The notes below the pieces were generated by a model, which saw only the letters and a program-made list of their open reading frames with translations, did no database searches and was not told where the DNA came from. Both the position numbers and the translations under genes were made by a program. Positions 1 through 12,353 of a stretch of DNA of 64,000 nt are shown piece by piece; position 1 is the stretch's first letter, and every line of letters starts with the position of its first letter. The DNA is from Chamaelirium japonicum (lineage: Eukaryota > Streptophyta > Magnoliopsida > Liliales > Melanthiaceae): positions 682,001-746,000 of the forward strand of contig CANTAL010000136.1 in the NCBI GenBank assembly GCA_947650365.1, written 5' to 3'.

Positions 1-181
1 ATGATCCATTCTAATTCATTCTCACAATCCATTCTAATTCATTTGTATGATCCATTCTAATTCATTCGCACAATCCATTCTAATTCCTTCATACGATCTA
101 TTCAAATTTCTTCGTTCGATCCATTCTATTTCATTCGTATGATCCATTCTAATTCCTTCGTATGATCCATTCTAATTCATT
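1..181 (+). repeat. 181-bp segment, copy 1 of a 5,039-bp-spaced duplicate
   Basis: By eye this segment is identical to 5,040-5,220, including rare variants such as TTCTCACAATCC and CAAATTTCTTCGTTCG. Identity stops abruptly at about 181. The left limit lies outside the window, so the true duplicate may be longer. Confidence 0.88.
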
Positions 182-209
182 TATATGATCCATTCTAATT
201 CATTCGTAC

Positions 210-1366
210 GATCCGTTCTAATTCATTCGCACAATCCATTCTAATTCTTTCATTCGATCCATTCTAATTCCGTCGTACGATCCATTCTAATTCATTCATA
301 CGATCCATTCCAATTCATTCGCTCTAATTCCTTCGTACGATCCATTCTAATTCTTTTGTACGATCCATTCTAATTTCCTTCGTACGATCCATTCTATTTC
401 ATTCGTATGATCCATTCTAATTCCTTCGTACGATCCATTCTAATTCATTCCCATGAATGTAACCATTCTAATTCATACATACGATCCATTCTAATTCATT
501 CATACGATCCAATCTAATTCATTCATACGATCCATTCTAATTCATTCGCACGAATGTATCCATTCTAATTCATTCATACGATCCATTCTAAGTCATTCGC
601 ACGATCCATTCTAATTCATTCATACGATCCATTCTAATTCATTCATACAATCCATTCTAATTCTTTCGCACAAATGTATCCATTCTAATTCATTCGTACG
701 ATCCATTCTAATTCATTTGAACGATCCATTCTAATTCATTCATACGATCCATTCTAATTCATTCGTATGATCCGTTCTAATTCATGCGCACAATCCATTC
801 TAATTCCTTCGTACGATCCATTCTAATTCCGTCGTACGATCCATTCTAATTCATACGATCCATTCTAATTCATTCATACGATCCATTCCAATTCATTCGC
901 TCTAATTCCTTCGTACGATCCATTCTAATTCTTTTGTACGATCCATTCTAATTCCTTCGTACGATCTAATCTATTTCATTCGTATGATCCATTCTAATTC
1001 CTTCGCACGATCCATTCTAATTAATTCCCATGAATATTACCATTCTAATTCATACATATGATCCATTCTAATTCATTCATACGATCCAATCTTATTCATT
1101 GATACGATCCTTTCTAATTCATTCGCACGAATGTATCCATTCTAATTCATTCATACGATCTATTCTAATTCATTCGCACAATCTATTCTAATTCATTCGT
1201 ACGATCTATTCTAATTCATTCGCACGATCCATTATAATTCATTCGTACGATCCATTCTAATTCATTCATACAATCCATTATAATTCATTCTTATTCATTC
1301 GCACGATCTATTCTTATTCATTCGTATGATCCATTCAATCAAATTCATTCGCACGATCCAATCAAA
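210..1366 (+). repeat. 578-bp tandem duplication of satellite units
   Basis: Positions from about 210 to 787 and about 788 to 1,366 carry the same order of rare variants: CCGTTC, TTCCGTCGTACG, the truncated CGCTCTAATTCC (GCTCT at 321 and 899, offset 578), TTTTGTACG, CCCATGAAT (offset 577) and ACATACGATCC or ACATATGATCC. The second copy has lost part of one unit near 850 and has many substitutions, so it is not very recent. The boundaries are approximate. Confidence 0.75.
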
Positions 1367-1487
1367 TTCATTCGCACGATCCATTCTAATTCATTCACAC
1401 AAATGTATCCCCATTCGCACGATCCATTCTAATTCATTTGCACGATCCATTCTAATTCATTCATACAATCCATTCTAATTCATTCGC

Positions 1488-1967
1488 ACGAATGAAATAG
1501 AATGGATCGTAGGAATGAAATAAAATAGATCGTACAAATGAATTAGAATGGATATATTCGTGCGAATGAATTAGAATGGATCGTATGAATGAATTAGAAT
1601 GGATTGTATGAATGAATTAGAATGGATTGTACGAATGAATTAGAATAGATCGTATGAATGAATTAGAATGGATCGCATGAATGAATTAGAATGGATCGTG
1701 CGAATGAATAAGAATGGATCATACGAATGAATTAGAATGGATACATTCGTGCGAATGAATTAGAATGGATCGTACAAATGAGTAAGAATGGATCGTATGA
1801 ATGAAATAGAATGGATCGTACGAATAAATTAGAATTGATCGTGCCAATGAATTAGAATGGATCGTACGAATGAATTAGAATAGGTTGTGCGAATGAATTA
1901 GAATGGATCGTACGAATGAATTAGAATGGATCGTGCGAATGAATAAGAATGGATCGCACGAATGAAT
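1488..1967 (-). repeat. Inverted satellite block A
   Basis: Here the plus strand reads GAATGAATTAGAATGGATCG, the reverse complement of the flanking units. The 28-bp form appears as GGATACATTCGTGCG or GGATATATTCGTGCG. The block starts within CATTCGCACGAATG (1,481-1,494) and ends at GAATGAATACATTC near 1,967. Confidence 0.9.
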
Positions 1968-2346
1968 ACATTCTAATTCATTAGCACGATCCATTCTAAT
2001 TCATTCGTACGATCCATTCTATTTCTTTCGTACGATCCATTCTTACTCATTCGAACGATCGATTCAAATTTATTCGCACGAATGTATCCATTCTAATTCA
2101 TTCATACGATCCATTCTAATTCCTTCGTACGATCCATTCTATTTCATTCATACGATCCATTCTAATTCATTCATATAATCAATTCTAATTCTTTTGCACG
2201 AATGTATCCATTCTAATTCATTCGTACGATCCACCCTAATTCCTTCATATGATTTATTCTAATTTATTTGCACAAATGTATCCATTCTAATCCATTCGTA
2301 TGATCCATTCGAATTCATTCATATAATCTGTTCTAATTCATTCGCA
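1968..2346 (+). repeat. Forward satellite block 2
   Basis: Forward units, including 28-bp forms and one CCACCCTAATTCC marker near 2,231. It ends at ATTCGCACGAAGG, where the strand switches. Confidence 0.88.
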
Positions 2347-3060
2347 CGAAGGAATTAAATTGGATCGTACGAATAAATGAATTAGAATGGATCATACGTA
2401 CGAATGTATTAGAATGGATACATTCGTGCGAAAGAATTAGAATGGATTGCATGAATGAATTAGAATGGATCGTATGAATGAAATAGAATGGATCATACGA
2501 AGGACTTAGACTGGATCGTACGAATGAATTAGAATGGATACATTCGTGCGAATGAATTATAAAGGATCGTACGAATGAGTAAGAATGGATCGTACGAATG
2601 AAATAGAATGGATTGTACGAATGAATTAGAATGGATCATGCTAGTGAATTAGAATGGATCGTACGAATGAATTAGAATAGATTGTGCGAATAAATTAGAA
2701 TGGATCGTACGAATGAATTAGAATGGATCGTATGAATGAATTAGAATAGATCGTGCAAATGAATTAGAATAGATCGTACGAATGAATTAGAATGGATACA
2801 TTCGTGCGAATGAATTAGAATGGATCGTACGAATGAGTAAGAATGGATCGTATGAATGAAATAGAACGGATCGAACGAATGAATTAGAATGGATCGTGCT
2901 AATAAATTAGAATGGATCGTACGAATGAATCAGAATGGATCGTACGAATGAATTAGAATGGATCGTATGAATGAATTAGAATGGATCGTGCGAATGATTT
3001 AGAATGGATCGTACAAATGAGTAAGAATGGATCGTACGAATGAAATAGAATGGATCATAC
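2347..3060 (-). repeat. Inverted satellite block B
   Basis: Reverse-complement units throughout. The right junction has 11-bp inverted arms, TAGAATGGATC at 3,046-3,056 and GATCCATTCTA at 3,065-3,075, around an 8-bp centre. Confidence 0.9.
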
Positions 3061-3818
3061 GTACGATCCATTCTAATTCATTCATATGATCCATTCTAAT
3101 TCATTCGCACGATTGAATCCATTCTAATTCATTCGTATGATCCATTCTAATTCATTCACACAATCTATTCTAATTCATTCATACGATCCATTCTAATTCT
3201 TTCGCACGATCCAATCTAATTCATTCACACGATCCATTCTAATTCATCATTCGCACAATCTATTCTAATTGATTCGTACGATCTATTCTAATTCATTAGC
3301 ACGATCCATTCTAATTCATTCGTACGATCCATTCTAATTCATTCGCACGAATGTATCCATTCTATTTCATTCATACGATCCATTCTAATTCATTCGCACG
3401 ATCCATTCTAATTCATTAATACGATCCATTCTAATTCATTCATATGATTCATTCTAATTCATTCACACGAATGTATCCATTCTAATTCATTCGTACGATC
3501 CATTCTAATTCATTCGCACAATCTATTCTAATTTATTCGTACGATCCATTCTAATTCATTCGCACGATCCATTCTAATTCATTTGCACGATCCATTCTAA
3601 TTCATTCATACAATCCATTCTAATTCTTTCGCACGAATGTATCCATTCTAATTCATTCGTACGATCCATTCTAATTCATTCGCACAATCTATTCTAATTC
3701 ATTCGTACGATCCATTCGAATCCATTCATACGATCCATTCTAATTTATTCGTGTGATCTTTTCTAATATTCCTTCGTACGATCCATTCAAATTCATTCCC
3801 ATGAATGTATCCATTCTA
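3061..3818 (+). repeat. Forward satellite block 3
   Basis: Forward 23- and 28-bp units. One local irregularity, TTCTAATATTCC near 3,765, is a small indel. The block ends at the centre of the palindrome at 3,809-3,828. Confidence 0.88.
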
Positions 3819-3828
3819 TAGAATGGAT
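3809..3828. repeat. 20-bp perfect palindrome at a strand switch
   Basis: The core CCATTCTATAGAATGG (3,811-3,826) is fully self-complementary, and two more bases pair on each side. The forward repeat on the left turns into its own reverse complement with no spacer. Confidence 0.92.
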
Positions 3829-4277
3829 CGTACTAATGAATTAGAATGGATCGTATGAATGAATTAGAATGGATCGTGAGAATGAATTAGAATGGATCGC
3901 ACGAATTAATTAGAATGGATACATTCGTGCGAAAGAATTAGAATGGATCGTACGAATGGGTAAGAATGGATTGTACGAATGAAATAGACTGGATCGTACG
4001 AATTAATTAGAATGGATCGTGCTAATGAATTAGAATGGATCGTATGAATGAATTAGAATATATTGTGCGAATAATGAATTACAATGGATCGTGCGAATGA
4101 ATTAGATTGGATCGTGCGAATGAATTAGAATGGATCGTACGAATGAATTAGAATGGATACATTTGTGCGAATGAATTAGAATGGATCGTATGAATGAATT
4201 AGATTGGATCGTATGAATGAATTAGAATGGATCGTATGAATGAATTAGAATGGATCGTACGAATGAATTAGAATGGA
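3819..4277 (-). repeat. Inverted satellite block C
   Basis: Reverse-complement units between two perfect palindromic junctions, so this roughly 460-bp block turns round without a spacer at both ends. It includes a short unit, GCGAATAATGAATTAC, near 4,070. Confidence 0.9.
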
Positions 4278-4290
4278 TCCATTCTAATTC
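4265..4290. repeat. 26-bp perfect palindrome at a strand switch
   Basis: Centred on GGATCC at 4,275-4,280. The inner 14 bp are GAATGGATCCATTC, and each arm extends six more bases (GAATTA and TAATTC). It is the longest zero-spacer turn-round I found in the window. Confidence 0.93.
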
Positions 4291-7200
4291 CTTCGTACTA
4301 TCCATTCTAATTCATTCCCATGAATGTATCCATTTTAATTCATACGTACGATCCATTCTAATTCATTCATAATGTACGATCCATTCTAATTCCTTCGTAC
4401 GATCCATTCTATTTCATTCGTATGATCCATTCTAATTCCTTCATACGATCCATTCTAATTCATTCTCATGAATGTATCCATTCTAATTCATACGTACGAT
4501 CCATTCTAATTCATTCATACGATCCAATCTAATTCATTCATACGATCCGTTCTAATTCATTCGCTCGAATGTATCTATTCTAATTCATTCGTACGATCTA
4601 TTCTAATTCATTCGCACAATCTATTCTAATTCATTCGTACGATACATTCTAATTCATTAGCATGATCCATTCTAATTCATTCGTACGATCAATTCTATTT
4701 CATTCGTACGATCCATTCTTACTCATTCGTACGATCCATTCTAATTCATTCGCATGATGCATTCTAATTCATTCATATGATCCAAACTAATTCATTAGCA
4801 TGATCCATTCTAATTCATTCGCACGAATGTATCCTTTCTAATTCATTCGTACGATCCATTCTAATTTATTCGCACGATCCATTCTAATTTATTCATACAA
4901 TCCATTCTAATTCATTCATATAATCCATTCTAATTCTTTAGCACGAATGTATCCAATCTAATTCATTCGTATGATCCATTCTAATTCATTCGCATGATCC
5001 ATTCAAATTCATTCATACGATCCATTCTAATTCATTTGTATGATCCATTCTAATTCATTCTCACAATCCATTCTAATTCATTTGTATGATCCATTCTAAT
5101 TCATTCGCACAATCCATTCTAATTCCTTCATACGATCTATTCAAATTTCTTCGTTCGATCCATTCTATTTCATTCGTATGATCCATTCTAATTCCTTCGT
5201 ATGATCCATTCTAATTCATTCCCATGAATATATCTATTCTAATTCATACGTATGATCCATTCTAATTCATTCATACGATCCAATCTAATTCATTCATACG
5301 ATCCATTCTAATTCATTCGTACGATCCATTCTAATTCATTCGCACAATCTATTCTAATTCATTCGTACGATCCATTCTAATTCATTAGCACGATCCATTC
5401 TAATTCATTCGTACGATCCATTCAAATTCATTCGTACGATCCATTCTATTTCCTTAGCACGATCCATTCTAATTCATTCGTACGATCCATTCTAATTCAT
5501 TAGCACGATCCATTCTAATTCATTCACACGAATGTATCCATTCTAATTCATTCGTATAATCCATTCTAATTCATTCGCACGATCCATTCTAATTCATCCA
5601 TACAATCCATTCTAATTCATTCATATAATCCATTCTAATTCTTTCGCACGAATGTATCCATTCTAATTTATTCGTACAATCCATCCTAATTCCTTCGTAT
5701 GAACCATTCTAATTCATTCGCACGAATGTATCCATTCTAATTTATTCGTACGATCCATTCGAATTCATTCATACGATCTATTTTAATTCATTCATACGAT
5801 CCATTCAAATTTATTCGTACGATCAATTCTAATTTATTCGCACGAATGTATCCATTCTAATTCATCCGCACAATCCATTCTAATTCATTCGCACAATCTA
5901 TTCTAATTCATTCATACGATCCATTCTAATTCATTAGCACGATCCATTCTAATTCAATTGTACGATCCATTCTATTTCATTCGTACGATCCATTCTTACT
6001 CATTAGCACAATCCATTCTAATTCATTCGCATGATCCATTCTAATTCATTCATACGATCCATTCTAATTAATTTATACAATCCATTCTAATTCATTCGCA
6101 CGAATGTATCCATTCAAATTCATTCGTACGATCCACCCTAATTCCTTCGTATGATCCATTCTAATTCATTCGCACAAATGTATCCATTCTAATTCATTCG
6201 TAAAATCCATTCGAATTCATTCATACGATCCATTCTAATTCATTCATACGATCCATTCAAATTCATTCGGACGAATGTATCCATTTTAATTCAATCGTAC
6301 GATCCATTCTAATTCATTCGCACGATCCAATATAATTTACTCGCACGGTCCATTCTAATTCATTCATACGATCTATTCTATTTCATTCGTACGATCTATT
6401 CTTACTCATTCGTACGATCCATTCTAATTCATTCGCACGAATGTATCCTCATTCGCACGATCCATTATAATTCATTTGCACGATCCATTGTAATCCATTC
6501 ATACAATCCATTCTAATTCTTTTGCACGAATATATCAATTCTAACTCATTCATACGATCCACCCTAAATTCTTCGTATGATCCATTCTAATTCATTCGCA
6601 CGAATGTATCTATTCTAATTCATTCGTACGATCCATCGAATTCATTCATACGATCCATTCTAATTCATTCATACGATCCATTCTAATTCATTCGCACGAA
6701 TGTATCCATTCTAATTCATTCATACGATTCATTCTAATTTATTCGCACAATCTATTCTAATTCATTCGTACGATCCATTCTAATTCATTCGCACGATCCA
6801 TTCTAATTCATTTGCATGATCCATTGTAATTCATTCATACAATCCATTCTAATTCTTTTGGACGAATGTATCCATTCTAATTCATTCGTACGATCCATTA
6901 TAATTCCTTCGTACGATCCATTCTAATTCCTTCGTTCGATCCATTCTATTTCATTCGTTTGATCCATTCTAATTCCTTCGTACGATCCATTCTAATTCAT
7001 TTCCATGAATGTATCCATTCTAATTCATATGTACGATCCATTCTAATTCATTCATATGATCCAATCTAATTCATTCATACGATCCATTCTAATTCATTCG
7101 CACGAATGTATCCATTCTAATTAATTCATACGATCCATTCTTATTCATTCGCACAATCTATTCTAATTCATTTTGTACGATCCATTCTAATTCATTAGCA

Positions 7201-7830
7201 CGATCCATTCTAATTCATTCGTACGATCCATTCTATTTCATTCGTACGATCCATTCTTACTCATTCGTACGATCCATTCTAATTCATTCGCACGAATGTA
7301 TCCATTCTAATTCATTCGTACGATCCATTCTAATTCATTCGCACGATCCAATCTAATTCATTTGCATGAACCATTCTAATTCATTCGTACGATCCATTCT
7401 AATTCATTTATATGATCCATTCTAATTCATTCGCACGAATGTATCCATTCTAATTCATTCTAATTCCTTCGTACGAACTTTTCATACGATCCATTCTAAT
7501 TCATTCATACGATCTATTCTAATTCATTCATACGATCCATTCTAATTCATTCATACAATCCATTCTAATTCTTTCGCACGATCTATTCTAATTCTTTCGC
7601 ACGATCTATTCTAATTCATTCGTACGATCCATTCTAATTCATTAGCACGATCCATTCTAATTCATTAGTACGATCCATTCTATTTCATTCATTCGATCCA
7701 TTCTTACTCATTCGTACGATCTATTCTAATTCTAATTCATTCATACGATCCATTCTAATTCATTAGCACGATCCACTCTAATTCATTCGTACGATCCATT
7801 CTATTTTATTTGTAAGATCCATTCTTACTC
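4278..7830 (+). repeat. Forward satellite block 4
   Basis: The longest forward run in the scrambled zone. It contains the variant landmarks seen further right: CCCATGAATG (4,318; 5,220; 6,992), CCACCCTAATTCC (about 6,131) and the TCTATTTC/TCTTACTC unit pair (about 5,966-6,003 and 7,222-7,265). The spacing is irregular. A short 10-bp unit step (CATTCTAATTCATTCTAATTCC) lies near 7,447. Confidence 0.88.
5040..5220 (+). repeat. 181-bp segment, copy 2
   Basis: Same sequence as 1-181. After about 5,220 this copy continues into CATTCCCATGAATA, whereas copy 1 continues into TTATATGATCC. Upstream of 5,040 is ordinary forward satellite. Confidence 0.88.
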
Positions 7831-8133
7831 AATGAATTAGAATGGATCATGCGAATGAATTAGAATGGATCGTACGAATGAATTAGAATGGATACATTCG
7901 TGCGAATGAATTAGAATGGATCGTACGAATGAGTAAGAATGGATCATACGAATGAAATAGAATGGATCGTACGAATGAATTAGAATGATTCATGCTAATG
8001 AATTAGAATGGATCGTACGAAAGAATTAGAATAAATTGTGCGAATGAATTAGAATGTATCGTACGAATGAATTAGAATTGATACATTCGTCCGAAGGAAT
8101 TAGAATGAATCGTACGAATGGATCGTACGAAGG
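7831..8133 (-). repeat. Inverted satellite block D
   Basis: Reverse-complement units from TTACTCAATGAATTAG to CGAAGGCGTATGATCC. The right junction, AAGGCGTATG at 8,130, recurs exactly at 11,434, offset 3,304 bp. Confidence 0.88.
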
Positions 8134-9066
8134 CGTATGATCCATTCTAAATCATTCACACGAATGTATCCATTCAAATTCACTCATCTGATCCATTCGA
8201 ATTCATTCATACGATCCATTCTAATTCATTTATACGATCCATTCTAATTCATTCGCACGAATTTATCCATTCTAATTTATTCATACGATCCATTCCGATC
8301 CAATCTAATTCATTCATACGATCCATTCTAATTCATTCATACGATTCATTCTAATTCATTCGTACGATCCATTCTTACTCATTCGTACGATCCATTCTAA
8401 TTCATTCGCACGAATGTATCCATTCTAATTCATTCGTACGATCCATTCTAATTCATTCGCATGATCCATTCTAACTCATTCATACGATCCATTCTAATTC
8501 ATTCGTACGATCCATTCTAATTCATTCGCATGATCCATTCTAATTCATTTATACAATCCATTCTAATTCATTCATACAATCCATTCTAATTCTTTCGCAC
8601 GAATGTATCCATTCTAATTCATTCGTACGATCCATTCTAATTCCTTCGAACGATCCATTCGAATTCATTCAAACGATCCATTCTAATTCATTCATACGAT
8701 CCATTCTAATTCATTCGCACAAATATATCCATTCTAATTTATTCGTACGATCCATTCTAATTCATTCGCACGATCCAGTCTAATTCATTCGCACGATCCA
8801 TTCAAATTCATCATTCGCATAATCTATTCTAATTCATTCGTACGATCCATTCTAATTCATTAGCATGATCCATTCTAATTCATTCGTACGATCCATTCTA
8901 TTTCATTCGTACGATCCATTCTTACTCATTCGTACGATCCATTCTAATTCATTCGCACGAATGTATCCATTCTAATTCTTTCGGCCAATCCATTCTAATT
9001 CATTCGCGCGATCCATTCAAATTCTTTCATACGATCCATTCTAATTCATTCGTACGAACAATTCTA
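8134..9066 (+). repeat. Forward satellite block 5
   Basis: Forward units between two strand switches. It has a truncated unit CATTCCGATCCAATC at 8,291 and ends in the palindrome ATTCTATAGAAT. Confidence 0.88.
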
Positions 9067-9072
9067 TAGAAT
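9061..9072. repeat. 12-bp palindrome at a strand switch
   Basis: ATTCTATAGAAT, a zero-spacer turn-round of the same class as 3,809-3,828. The same junction recurs at 12,342-12,353 inside a duplicated segment. Confidence 0.9.
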
Positions 9073-10636
9073 GGATACATTCATGGGAATGAATTAGAAT
9101 GGATCGTACGAAGGAATTATAATGGATCATACGAATGAAATAGAATGGATCGTACGAAGGAATTAGAATGGATCGTACGAAGGAATTAGAGTGGATCATA
9201 CGAATGAATTAGAATGGATACATTCGCGCAAAAGAATTAGAATGGATTATATGAATGAATTAGAATGGATCGTGCAAATGAAGTAGAATGGATCGTGCGA
9301 ATCAATTAGAATGGATCGTACGAATGAATTAGAATAGATTGTGCGAATGAATTAGAATGGATCGTACGAATGAATTAGAATGGATACATTCATGCGAATG
9401 AATTAGAATGGATCGTATGAATGAATTAGAATGGATTGTATGAATGAATTCGAATTGATCGTACGAATGAATTGGAATGGATACATTCGTGCGAATGAAT
9501 TAAAATGGATCATACGAAGAAATTAGTGTGGATCGTACGAATGAATTAGAATGGATACATTCGTGCGAAAGAATTAGAATGCATTGTATGAATGAATTAG
9601 AATGGATCGTGCAAATGAATTAGAATGGATCGTGCGAATGAGGATACATTCATGCGAATGAATTAGAATAGATCGTACGAATGAGTAAGAATGGATCGTA
9701 CGAATGAAATAGAATAGATCGTACGAATGAATTAGAATGGATCGTGCGAATGAATTAGATTGGATTGTGTGAATGAATTAGAATGGATCGTACGAATGAA
9801 TAAGAATAGATACATTCGTGCGAATGAATTAGAATGGATCGTATGAATGAGTATGAATGGATCGTACGAATGAAATAGAATGGATCGTATGAATGAATTT
9901 GAATGGATCGTGCTAATGAATTAGAATGGATCGTACGAATGAATTAGAATCCATTGTGCGAATGAATTAGAATGGATCTTACGAATGAATTAGAATGGAC
10001 ACATTCGTGCGAATGAATTAGAATGGATCGTATGAATGAATTAGATTGGATCGTATGAATGAATTAGAATGGATCGTACGTATGAATTAGAATGGATACA
10101 TTCGTGCAAAAGAATTAGAATGGATTGTATGAATGAATTAGAATAGATCGTGCAAATGAATTAGAATGGATCGTGGGAATGAGGATATATTCGTGCGAAT
10201 GAATTAGAATGGATCGTACGAATGAGTAAGAATGGATCGTACAAAAGAAATAGAATAGATCGTACGAATGAATTAGAATGGATCGTGCAAATGAAATAGA
10301 TTGGATCGTGGGAATGAATTAGAATGGATCGTACGAATGGATTAGAATGGATACATTCGTGCGAATGAAGTAGAATGGATTGTATGAATTAATTAGAATA
10401 GATCGTATGAATGAATTCGAATGGATCGTACGAATGAATTAGAATGGATACATTTGTGCGAATGAATTAGAATGGATCATACGAAGGAATTAGGGTGGAT
10501 CGTACGAATGAATTAGAATGGATGCATTCGTACGAAAGAATTAGAATGGATTGTATGAATGAATTAAATTGGATCGTATGAATGTATTAGAATGGATCAT
10601 GCGAATGAATTAGAATGGATTGTGCTAATGAGTAAG
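9067..10636 (-). repeat. Inverted satellite block E
   Basis: About 1.57 kb of reverse-complement units, including the higher-order marker in reverse form (CATTCATGGGAATG near 9,077), so it belongs to the same family inverted. It ends in GTAAGATCCATTCTTAC near 10,632, which has 6-bp inverted arms. Confidence 0.9.
9540..10200 (-). repeat. About 531-bp internal duplication in inverted block E
   Basis: The short unit GAATGAGGATA occurs at about 9,636 and 10,167 (AGGATA at 9,641 and 10,172, offset 531). Both are preceded by the same run: a 28-bp form, AAGAATTAGAATG, TTGTATG and then GTGCAAATG. Several substitutions separate the copies. Confidence 0.7.
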
Positions 10637-10673
10637 ATCCATTCTTACCCATTCGTACGATCCATTCTAATTG
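10637..10673 (+). repeat. 37-bp forward island between inverted blocks
   Basis: Only about one and a half forward units (CATTCTTACCCATTCG and on) lie between two inverted blocks. The right side has 11-bp arms, ACGATCCATTC (10,657-10,667) and GAATGGATCGT (10,674-10,684), around TAATTG. Confidence 0.85.
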
Positions 10674-10907
10674 GAATGGATCGTGCGAATGAATTAGAAT
10701 GGATCGTACGAATAAATTAAAATGGATACATTCGTGCGAATGAATTAGAATGGATCTTATGAATGAATTAGAATGGATCGTATAAATGAATTCGAATGGA
10801 TTGTACGTATGAATGAATTAGAATAGATCGTTTGAATGAATTAGAATGGATCGTATGAATCAATTAGAATGGATCGTGCGAATGAATTAGAAAGGATCGT
10901 GCTAATT
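10674..10907 (-). repeat. Inverted satellite block F
   Basis: Reverse-complement units ending at GTGCTAATTAATTCATACG, where AATTAATT sits at the turn-round. Confidence 0.87.
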
Positions 10908-11333
10908 AATTCATACGATCCATTCTAATTCATTCATACGATCCATTCTAATTCATTCGCACAATCTATTCTAATTCATTCGTACGATCCATTCTAATTC
11001 ATTCGCACGATCCATTCTAATTCATTTGCACGATCCATTCTAATTCATTCATACAATCCATTCTAACTCGTTCGCACGAATGTATCTATTCTAAATCATT
11101 CGTGCGATCCAGCTTAATTCTTTCGTATGATCCATTCTAATTCATTCATACGATCAATTCTAATTCATTAGCACGATCCATTCTAATTCATTCATGCGAT
11201 CCATTCTAATTCATTCGTACGATCCATTCTAATTCATTCGCACAATCCATTCTAATTCATTCGCACAATCTATTCAAATTCATTCTCACGATCCATTCTA
11301 ATTCATTCATACGATCCATTCTAATTCATTCGC
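10908..11333 (+). repeat. Forward satellite block 6
   Basis: Forward 23- and 28-bp units. The right junction is CATTCGCACGAATG at 11,327-11,340; the inverted arms are 15 bp (11,318-11,332 and 11,335-11,349) around CA. Confidence 0.88.
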
Positions 11334-11437
11334 ACGAATGAATTAGAATAGATTGTGCGAATGAATTAGAATTGATCATACGAATGAATTAGAGTGGATA
11401 CATTCATGCGAAAGAATTAGAATGGATCATACGAAGG
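11334..11437 (-). repeat. Inverted satellite block G
   Basis: About 100 bp of reverse units, homologous to the right part of block D (8,031-8,133) and sharing its right junction. The left junction differs, so one breakpoint was replaced or the block was shortened. Confidence 0.85.
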
Positions 11438-12347
11438 CGTATGATCCATTCTAATTTATTCGCACGAATGTATCCATTCTAATTTATTTGTACAATCCAT
11501 TCGAATTCATTCATACGATCCATTCTAATTCATTCATACGATCCATTCTAATTCATTCGCACGAATGTATCCATTCAAATTCATTCGTACGATCCATTCC
11601 GATCCAATCTAATTCATTCATACGATCCATTCTAATTTATTCCTATGATCCATTCTTACACATTCGTACGATCCATTCTAATTCATTCGCACGAATGTAT
11701 CCATTCTAATTCATTCGTACGATCCATTTTAATTCATTCGCATGATCTATTCTAATTCATTCATACGATATATTCTAATTCATTCGTACGTTCCATTCTA
11801 ATTCATTCGCACGATCCATTCTAATTCATTCATACGATCCATTCTAATTCATTCATATAATCCATTCTAAATCTTTCGCACGAATGTATCCATTCTAATT
11901 CATTCGTACAATCCATTCTAATTTCTTCGTACGATTCATTCGAATTCATTTATACAATCCATTCTAATTCATTCGTACGATCCATTCTAATTTATTCGCA
12001 CGAATATATCCATTCTAATTCATTCGTACTGTCCATTCTAATTCATTCGCACGATCCAATCTAATTCATTCGCACGATCCATTCTAATTCATCATTCACA
12101 CAATCTATTCTAATTCATTCGTACGATTCATTCTAATTCATTAGCACAATCCATTCTAATTCATTCGTACGATCCATTCTATTTCATTCGTACGATCCAT
12201 TCTTACTCATTCGTATGAACCATTCTAATTCCTTCGCACGAATGTATCCATTCTAATTCATTCATACGATCCATTCTAATTCATTCGCACGATCCATTCT
12301 AATTCATTCATACGATCCATTATAATTCATTCGTACGATCCATTCTA
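11438..12347 (+). repeat. Forward satellite block 7
   Basis: Forward units homologous to 8,134-9,066. It contains a 73-codon reading frame from TTG at 11,488 that runs straight through repeat units; I do not regard it as a gene. Confidence 0.88.
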
Positions 12348-12353
12348 TAGAAT
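12342..12353. repeat. 12-bp palindrome at a strand switch
   Basis: ATTCTATAGAAT, the duplicate of the junction at 9,061-9,072. Confidence 0.9.

Larger units (their letters stand above)
1..1487 (+). repeat. Forward satellite block 1
   Basis: Units read CCATTCTAATTCATTCG on the plus strand. The block holds a 578-bp tandem duplication and a 181-bp stretch that recurs near 5 kb. Two units are truncated, giving CATTCGCTCTAATTCC at about 317 and 895. The block ends at a turn-round in CATTCGCACGAATG (1,481-1,494). Confidence 0.9.
8031..9300. repeat. About 3.3-kb-spaced duplicate, copy 1, carrying inversion junctions
   Basis: Shared landmarks with copy 2 are the junction AAGGCGTATG (8,130 and 11,434; offset 3,304), the truncated unit CATTCCGATCCAATC (8,291 and 11,595; offset 3,304), and the palindromic junction ATTCTATAGAAT followed by the CATTCATGGG marker (9,061 and 12,342; offset 3,281, one 23-bp unit less). 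Boundaries are approximate. Confidence 0.85.

Noticed and set aside
3809-3828. Rho-independent terminator or regulatory hairpin
   Set aside because: The palindrome is AT-rich, has no loop and no T-run, and has no neighbouring gene. It is explained by the repeat turning into its reverse complement.
11488-11709. 73-codon open frame
   Set aside because: It starts at TTG and encodes only repeat translation (SFIRSILIHS-type periodicity). There is no signal of a real start, no codon bias, and the frame exists only because phase shifts and substitutions avoid the repeat's TAA.
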